Shown here piece by piece: positions 59,001 to 64,000 of a stretch of DNA of 64,000 nucleotides. Origin of the DNA: Haematococcus lacustris (lineage: Eukaryota; Chlorophyta; Chlorophyceae; Chlamydomonadales; Haematococcaceae); the NCBI GenBank assembly GCA_030144725.1, contig JASKMD010000024.1:4165667-4229666 (forward strand), written 5' to 3'. Position 1 is the first letter of the stretch; the number at the start of each line of letters is the position of its first letter. Made by a program: the position numbers and the translations under genes. The notes under the pieces were generated by a model. The model saw nothing but the letters and a program-made list of their open reading frames with translations. It had not been told where the DNA came from and searched no databases.

Positions 59001-61190
59001 CACCCCATGCCCGCTGCGGCCCCACCCCCTGCCCGCTGCGGCCCCACCCCATGCCCGCTGCGGCCCCACCCATGCCGGCTGCTGCCCCACCCCATGCCCG
59101 CTGCGGCCCCACCCCCTGCCCGCTGCTGCCCCACCCCATGCCCGCTGCGGCCCCACCCCCTGCCCGCTGCTGCCCCACCCCCTGCCCGCTGCGGCCCCAC
59201 CCCATGCCCGCTGCGGCCCCACCCCATGCCCGCTGCTGCCCCACCCCCTGCCCGCTGCTGCCCCACCTCATGCCCGCTGCGGCCCCACCCCCTGCCCGCT
59301 GCTGCCCCACCCCATGCCCGCTGCTGCCCCACCCCCTGCCCGCTGCTGCCCCACCCCATGCCCGCTGCGGCCCCACCCCATGCCCGCTGCGGCCCCACCC
59401 CTGCCCGCTGCTGCCCCACCCCCTGCCCGCTGCTGCCCCACCCCATGCCCGCTGCGGCCCCACCCCATGCCCGCTGCGGCCCCACCCATGCCAGCTGCTG
59501 CCCCACCCCCTCCCGCTGCTGCCCCACCTCATGCCCGCTGCGGCCCCACCCCCTGCCCGCTGCTGCCCCACCCCATGCCCGCTGCGGCCCCACCCCATGC
59601 CCGCTGCGGCCCCACCACATGCCCGCTGCTGCCCCACCCCCTGCCCGCTGCTGCCCCACCTCATGCCCGCTGCGGCCCCACCCCCTGCCCGCTGCTGCCC
59701 CACCCCATGCCCGCTGCTGCCCCACCCCATGCCCGCTGCGGCCCCACCCCATGCCCGCTGCTGCCCCACCCCATGCCCGCTGCGGCCCCACCCCATGCCC
59801 GCTGCGGCCCCACCACATGCCAGCTGCTGCCCCACCCCATGCCCGCTGCGGCCCCACCCCCTGCCCGCTGCTGCCCCACCCCATGCCCGCTGCGCCCCAC
59901 CCCCTGCCCGCTGCGGCCCCACCACATGCCCGCTGCTGCCCCACCCCTGCCCGCTGCGGCCCCACCTCATGCCCGCTGCGGCCCCACCCCCTGCCCGCTG
60001 CTGCCCCACCCCCTGCCCGCTGCTGCCCCACCCCATGCCCGCTGCTGCCCCACCCCATGCCCGCTGCTGCCCCACCCCCTGCCCGCTGCTGCCCCACCTC
60101 ATGCCCGCTGCGGCCGCACCCCCTGCCCGCTGCTGCCCCACCCCATGCCCGCTGCGGCCGCCACCCCTGCCCGCTGCTGCCCCACCCCATGCCCGCTGCG
60201 GCCCCACCCCATGCCCGCTGCGGCCACACCACATGCCCGCTGCTGCCCCACCCCATGCCCGCTGCTGCCCCACCTCATGCCCGCTGCGGCCCCACCCCCT
60301 GCCCGCTGCTGCCCCACCTCATGCCCGCTGCGGCCCCACCCCATGCCCGCTGCGGCCCCACCTCATGCCAGCTGCGGCCCCACCCCCTGCCCGCTGCTGC
60401 CCCACCCATGCCCGCTGCGGCCCCACCCCTATGCCCGCTGCGTGCCCCACCCCCCTGCCCGCTGCTGCCCCACCTCATGCCCGCTGCTGCCCCACCTCAT
60501 GCCCGCTGCGGCCCCACCCCCTGCCCGCTGCGGCCCCACCCCATGCCCGCTGCTGCCCACCCCCTGCCCGCTGCTGCCCCACCCCATGCCCGCTGCGGCC
60601 CCACCCCATGCCCGCTGCGGCCCACCCCATGCCCGCTGCTGCCCCACCCCATGCCCGCTGCTGCCCCACCCCATGCCTCTGCTGCGGCCCCACCCCATGC
60701 CCGCTGCTGCCCCACCCCCTGCCCGCTGCTGCCCCACCCCATGCCCGCTGCGGCCCCACCCCATGCCCGCTGCTGCCCCACCCCATGCCCGCTGCTGCCC
60801 CACCCCCTGCCCGCTGCTGCCCCACCCCATGCCCGCTGCGGCCCCCACCCCTGCCCGCTGCTGCCCACCCCATGCCCGCTGCGGCTCCACCCCATGCCCG
60901 CTGCGTGCCCCACCACATGCCCGCTGCTGCCCCACCTCATGCCCGCTGCTGCCCCACCCCATGCCTGCTATGGCACCACTGCCTGCCCGCTGCGACACCA
61001 ACGCATGCCCGCCGCTGCACCATGGCATGCCCGCTTCTACACCAGCACATGCCCACTGCGGCCCCACCACATGCCAGCTGCTGCCCCACCCCCAGCGCGC
61101 TGCTGCCCCACCTCATGCCCGCTGCGGCCGCGCCCCCTGCCCGCTGCGGCCCCACCACATGCCAGCTGCTGCCCCACCACATGTCAGCAC
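56090..61190. repeat. 22-bp minisatellite, about 5.1 kb
   Basis: About 230 copies of a 22-bp unit made of CCCCACCCC, A/CTGCCCGCTGC and G/TG. Because 22 is not a multiple of three and the unit has no stop, all three plus frames stay open for about 1,700 codons, each encoding a 22-residue repeat containing APPHARC and PTPCPL. Point variants (ATG/CTG, CGG/CTG, CTCATG) are scattered. Confidence 0.97.
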
Positions 61191-61305
61191 ATGTCTAACC
61201 CCACTGCTGCACCACTCTGGTAACCTTCCTATGGTTCACTTGGTTTAACTGTGTTGTGATGTGCCATAACCGCTATGTCCTATGCATGTGCATGTGTGCA
61301 TGCAG

Positions 61306-61607
61306 GTCCCAACACCGCCCTGACAGGGGCTGGAGAGCTGCAGGCAGTGCTGCTAGTGCACCAGCACCCCATCACCAGTCCTGACACCATCAACTTTAGG
61401 CACAATGTGTTTCCGTATGGAAGCAGCTTTGCCCTGGTTGGTGCTCGTTGCCTCAGCTGCCCATACGAAGCACAAGCCAGGCACCCGAAGCTGTTGCTGC
61501 ACCCACCTGGCTGGGAGTTGGATACCCTAGAGCGCACTTTTGCACTGCCCACTATCAGGACCTATCTTGCTGCCATATGTCATGACATGAGTATGAATGT
61601 TGTGTGA
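61306..61607 (+). CDS. Orphan exon-like ORF of unknown function
   Basis: After a GCATGCAG acceptor the frame runs about 100 codons with protein-like composition (HNVFPYGSSFALVGARCL, HPPGWELDTLERTF) to a TGA at 61605-61607. A GTATGA donor near 61593 could end it earlier. No domain recognised. If real, its 5' exons lie on the far side of the 22-bp minisatellite, which would then be intronic. Confidence 0.3.
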
Positions 61608-61682
61608 TCATGGTGTTGCGTAGGTTGCCAGCAAAGCTAATGGACCAGTGGACGTCACCATTGATGGGTCAATTGCACAGCG

Positions 61683-61984
61683 CACTCATACAAAATAGTG
61701 TATAGCTGGCTTGCAAAACTTGGTAGTTAACGCCTAACGTTTGGTATGTAGGGTGTTGTGACTTAGAGGAGGACGAGACTCCCTTGGGGCCACAGTGCTC
61801 AAGATTGTCAGCCCTTGTGATGCTGTGAAATCACTCGTACAAATTAGTTCGTGGCTGGCTTCGAAACATGGGAGTTAATGCAATCCGAGCCAACTTGGGA
61901 GTTCAAGCTTGTAACCCGGTACGTAGTCTATTGTAACCTAGAAAACAACAAAACTTCCTTGGGCCCAAGTGTAATTCTCAAAAG
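61683..61984 (+). repeat. Two diverged tandem copies of a 149-bp sequence
   Basis: Copies begin at 61683 and 61832. Shared order: CACTC-TACAAA, GGCTGGCTT, GGGAGTTAA/GGTAGTTAA, GGTA-GTAG, then CTTCCTTGGG/CTCCCTTGGG and GTG near the end. AT-rich relative to its surroundings. Confidence 0.65.
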
Positions 61985-62249
61985 GTGATGAGTTGTTAGA
62001 CAAGGTGCTAGGCTGTGATCCTGATTTTTGCTAAGGGAGATGGTACCGAGTGACCAAAGTGAGCTCTCATGAAATATGGATATAAACGATTGTAAAGGAT
62101 GCATTCAGCTTCCCAACCTAATAGGTAGCATGCAAATAGTCCCAGCCAGTGATGAGTTATGGTCCTTCATATGTATGCCTCGACATACCTTGCACGGGAT
62201 ACCTCGCATGGGTTCCCCCGCACAGGGTTCTTCGCACGGGGTTCACCGC

Positions 62250-62400
62250 ATTCTTGCATTCGTGCCTTCGTGCCTGCATTCGTGCTTGCATTCGTGCCTG
62301 CATTCGTGCCTACATTCGTGCATGCATTCGTGGCAGCGTGCCTACATTCGTGCCTACATTCGTGCATGCATTCGTGCCTGCATCCGTGCCTGCACCCGTG
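62250..62400. repeat. 12-bp degenerate repeat (CATTCGTGCCTG)
   Basis: About 12 imperfect copies of a 12-mer containing ATTCGTGC, grading into the (CCCGTG)n array to the right. Confidence 0.8.
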
Positions 62401-62407
62401 CCCGCAC

Positions 62408-62556
62408 TCGTGCTCGTGCCCGTGCCCGTGCCCGTGCCCGTGCCCGTGCCCGTGCCCGTGCCCGTGCCCGTGCCCGTGCCCGTGCCCGTGCCCGTGCCCG
62501 TGCCCGTGCCCGTGCCCGTGCCCGTGCCCGTGCCCGTGCCCGTGCCCGTGCCCGTG
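62408..62556. repeat. (CCCGTG)n array
   Basis: About 24 copies of a 6-mer that contains the CGTGC core of the flanking 12-mers. Confidence 0.95.
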
Positions 62557-62659
62557 CACCGTGCAGTCACGAGTGCACGTGCACGAGTGCACGTGCCCGA
62601 GTGCACGTGCCCGAGTGCCAGTCACGAGTGCCAGTGCACGAGTGCCCGTGCACGTGCCT

Positions 62660-63860
62660 GCACCCGGTGCAGTCACGAGTGCAGTCACGAGTGCAGTCAC
62701 GAGTGCAGTCACGAGTGCAGTCACGAGTGCAGTCACGAGTGCAGTCACGAGTGCAGTCACGAGTGCAGTCACGAGTGCAGTCACGAGTGCAGTCACGAGT
62801 GCAGTCACGAGTGCAGTCACGAGTGCAGTCACGAGTGCAGTCACGAGTGCAGTCACGAGTGCAGTCACGAGTGCAGTCACGGGTGCAGTCACGAGTGCAG
62901 TCACGAGTGCAGTCACGAGTGCAGTCACGAGTGCAGTCACGAGTGCAGTCACGAGTGCAGTCACGAGTGCAGTCACGAGTGCAGTCACGAGTGCAGTCAC
63001 GAGTGCAGTCACGAGTGCAGTCACGAGTGCAGTCACGAGTGCAGTCACGAGTGCAGTCACGAGTGCAGTCACGAGTGCAGTCACGAGTGCAGTCACGAGT
63101 GCAGTCACGAGTGCAGTCACGAGTGCAGTCACGAGTGCAGTCACGAGTGCAGTCACGAGTGCAGTCACGAGTGCAGTCACGAGTGCAGTCACGAGTGCAG
63201 TCACGAGTGCAGTCACGAGTGCAGTCACGGGTGCAGTCACGAGTGCAGTCACGAGTGCAGTCACGAGTGCAGTCACGAGTGCAGTCACGAGTGCAGTCAC
63301 GAGTGCAGTCACGAGTGCAGTCACGAGTGCAGTCACGAGTGCAGTCACGAGTGCAGTCACGAGTGCAGTCACGAGTGCAGTCACGAGTGCAGTCACGAGT
63401 GCAGTCACGAGTGCAGTCACGAGTGCAGTCACGAGTGCAGTCACGAGTGCAGTCACGAGTGCAGTCACGAGTGCAGTCACGAGTGCAGTCACGAGTGCAG
63501 TCACGAGTGCAGTCGAGAGTGCAGTCACGAGTGCAGTCACGAGTGCAGTCACGGGTGCAGTCACGAGTGCAGTCACGAGTGCAGTCACGAGTGCAGTCAC
63601 GAGTGCAGTCACGAGTGCAGTCACGAGTGCAGTCACGAGTGCAGTCACGAGTGCAGTCACGAGTGCAGTCACGAGTGCAATCACGAGTGCAGTCACGAGT
63701 GCAGTCACGAGTGCAGTCACGGGTGCAGTCACGAGTTCACGGGTGCAGTCACGAGTTCACGAGTGCAGTCACGAGTGAAGTCACAAGTGCAGTCAAGAGT
63801 GTAGTCAAGAGTGCAGTCACGGGTGCAAGCACGAGTGCAGTCACGGGTGGCGTCACGGGT
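62660..63860. repeat. 12-bp satellite (CAGTCACGAGTG)
   Basis: About 95 copies of a 12-mer with rare variants (CACGGGTG, TCGAGAGTG, CAATCACG), more degenerate after about 63730. Twelve is a multiple of three, so long repeat frames appear (Ala-Val-Thr-Ser, His-Glu-Cys-Ser). These are artefacts. Confidence 0.97.
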
Positions 63861-64000
63861 GCAGTCACGAGTGCAGTCACGCGAACCAACGATGGGCGCG
63901 GCATGACGAACGGCCAAGCGGCCAAGCGGTCAAGCGGGCGGCGCGGTCAAGCGGACGAGAGGCGCAGAGGCATCATCCCAAACCCCTTTGAAAAAGATAT

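Noticed and set aside
56058..61248. Three overlapping plus-strand frames of about 1,700 codons (Pro/Cys/Ala/His-rich)
   Set aside because: All three frames are open at once because the 22-bp unit has no stop; that is a repeat property, not coding evidence.
62149..63804. His-Glu-Cys-Ser and Ala-Val-Thr repeat proteins
   Set aside because: 12-bp satellite with unit length divisible by three; no non-repeat domain apart from the short leader.
62660..63860. CRISPR array
   Set aside because: Uninterrupted 12-bp tandem units with no spacers, in a eukaryotic genome.

Overview
The window reads as nuclear DNA of a green alga of the Chlamydomonadales (volvocine or Haematococcus-like). The grounds are high GC, many short GT-AG introns whose acceptors are nearly all TGCAG/CCAG, a plant-type kinase-PP2C fusion, a plant/animal-type P2B calcium pump, a TGTAA signal after one gene, and very abundant short-unit satellites. 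The species is inference. There is no sign of bacterial operons, CRISPR or phage.

Layout. 1-8000: decayed mobile-element territory with an imperfect foldback element, a dispersed repeat found at both 638-809 and 7761-7959, a transposase-like fragment, and a spliced element-type ORF broken by one TAG. 8047-12901 (+): an 11-exon protein kinase, apparently with a 2-nt exon. 14113-19801 (-): a TcdA/Tcd-type tRNA threonylcarbamoyladenosine dehydratase, with a 1.4-kb minisatellite of 5' splice-site-like units in one intron. 20496-22439 (-): SEC13, complete in six exons. 23309-24165 (+): the 3' exons of a ubiquitin-like-domain gene. 25668-31697 (-): a nine-exon protein kinase-PP2C fusion. 32195-35671 (-): CTNNBL1, a spliceosome-associated ARM-repeat protein with an Arg/Ser/Asp-rich tail, 5' end missing. 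36004-41500: 5 kb of (CCCTG)n followed by a 500-N assembly gap. 41598-48992 (+): a P2B-type Ca2+-ATPase in 28 visible exons, N-terminus missing. 49000-64000: repeat-dominated and gene-poor, with telomere-like hexamers (TTAGGG, GGGCGA, GGGCGG), a TTAGGG/CCCTAA head-to-head pair, subtelomere-like satellites, a CTGCC/CAG higher-order repeat, a 5.1-kb 22-bp minisatellite and a 12-bp satellite.

The genes are ordinary eukaryotic housekeeping and signalling genes: tRNA modification, COPII/nuclear pore, splicing, Ca2+ transport and phospho-signalling. They form no pathway or operon. What stands out is genome architecture. Satellites lie inside introns next to splice sites, in one case growing directly out of the 5' splice site. 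One kinase needs a 2-nt exon to complete its conserved APE motif. The right quarter resembles subtelomeric DNA or the scar of a chromosome fusion. Splice models were made by hand from consensus sites, reading-frame phase and protein-family conservation; none has transcript support.
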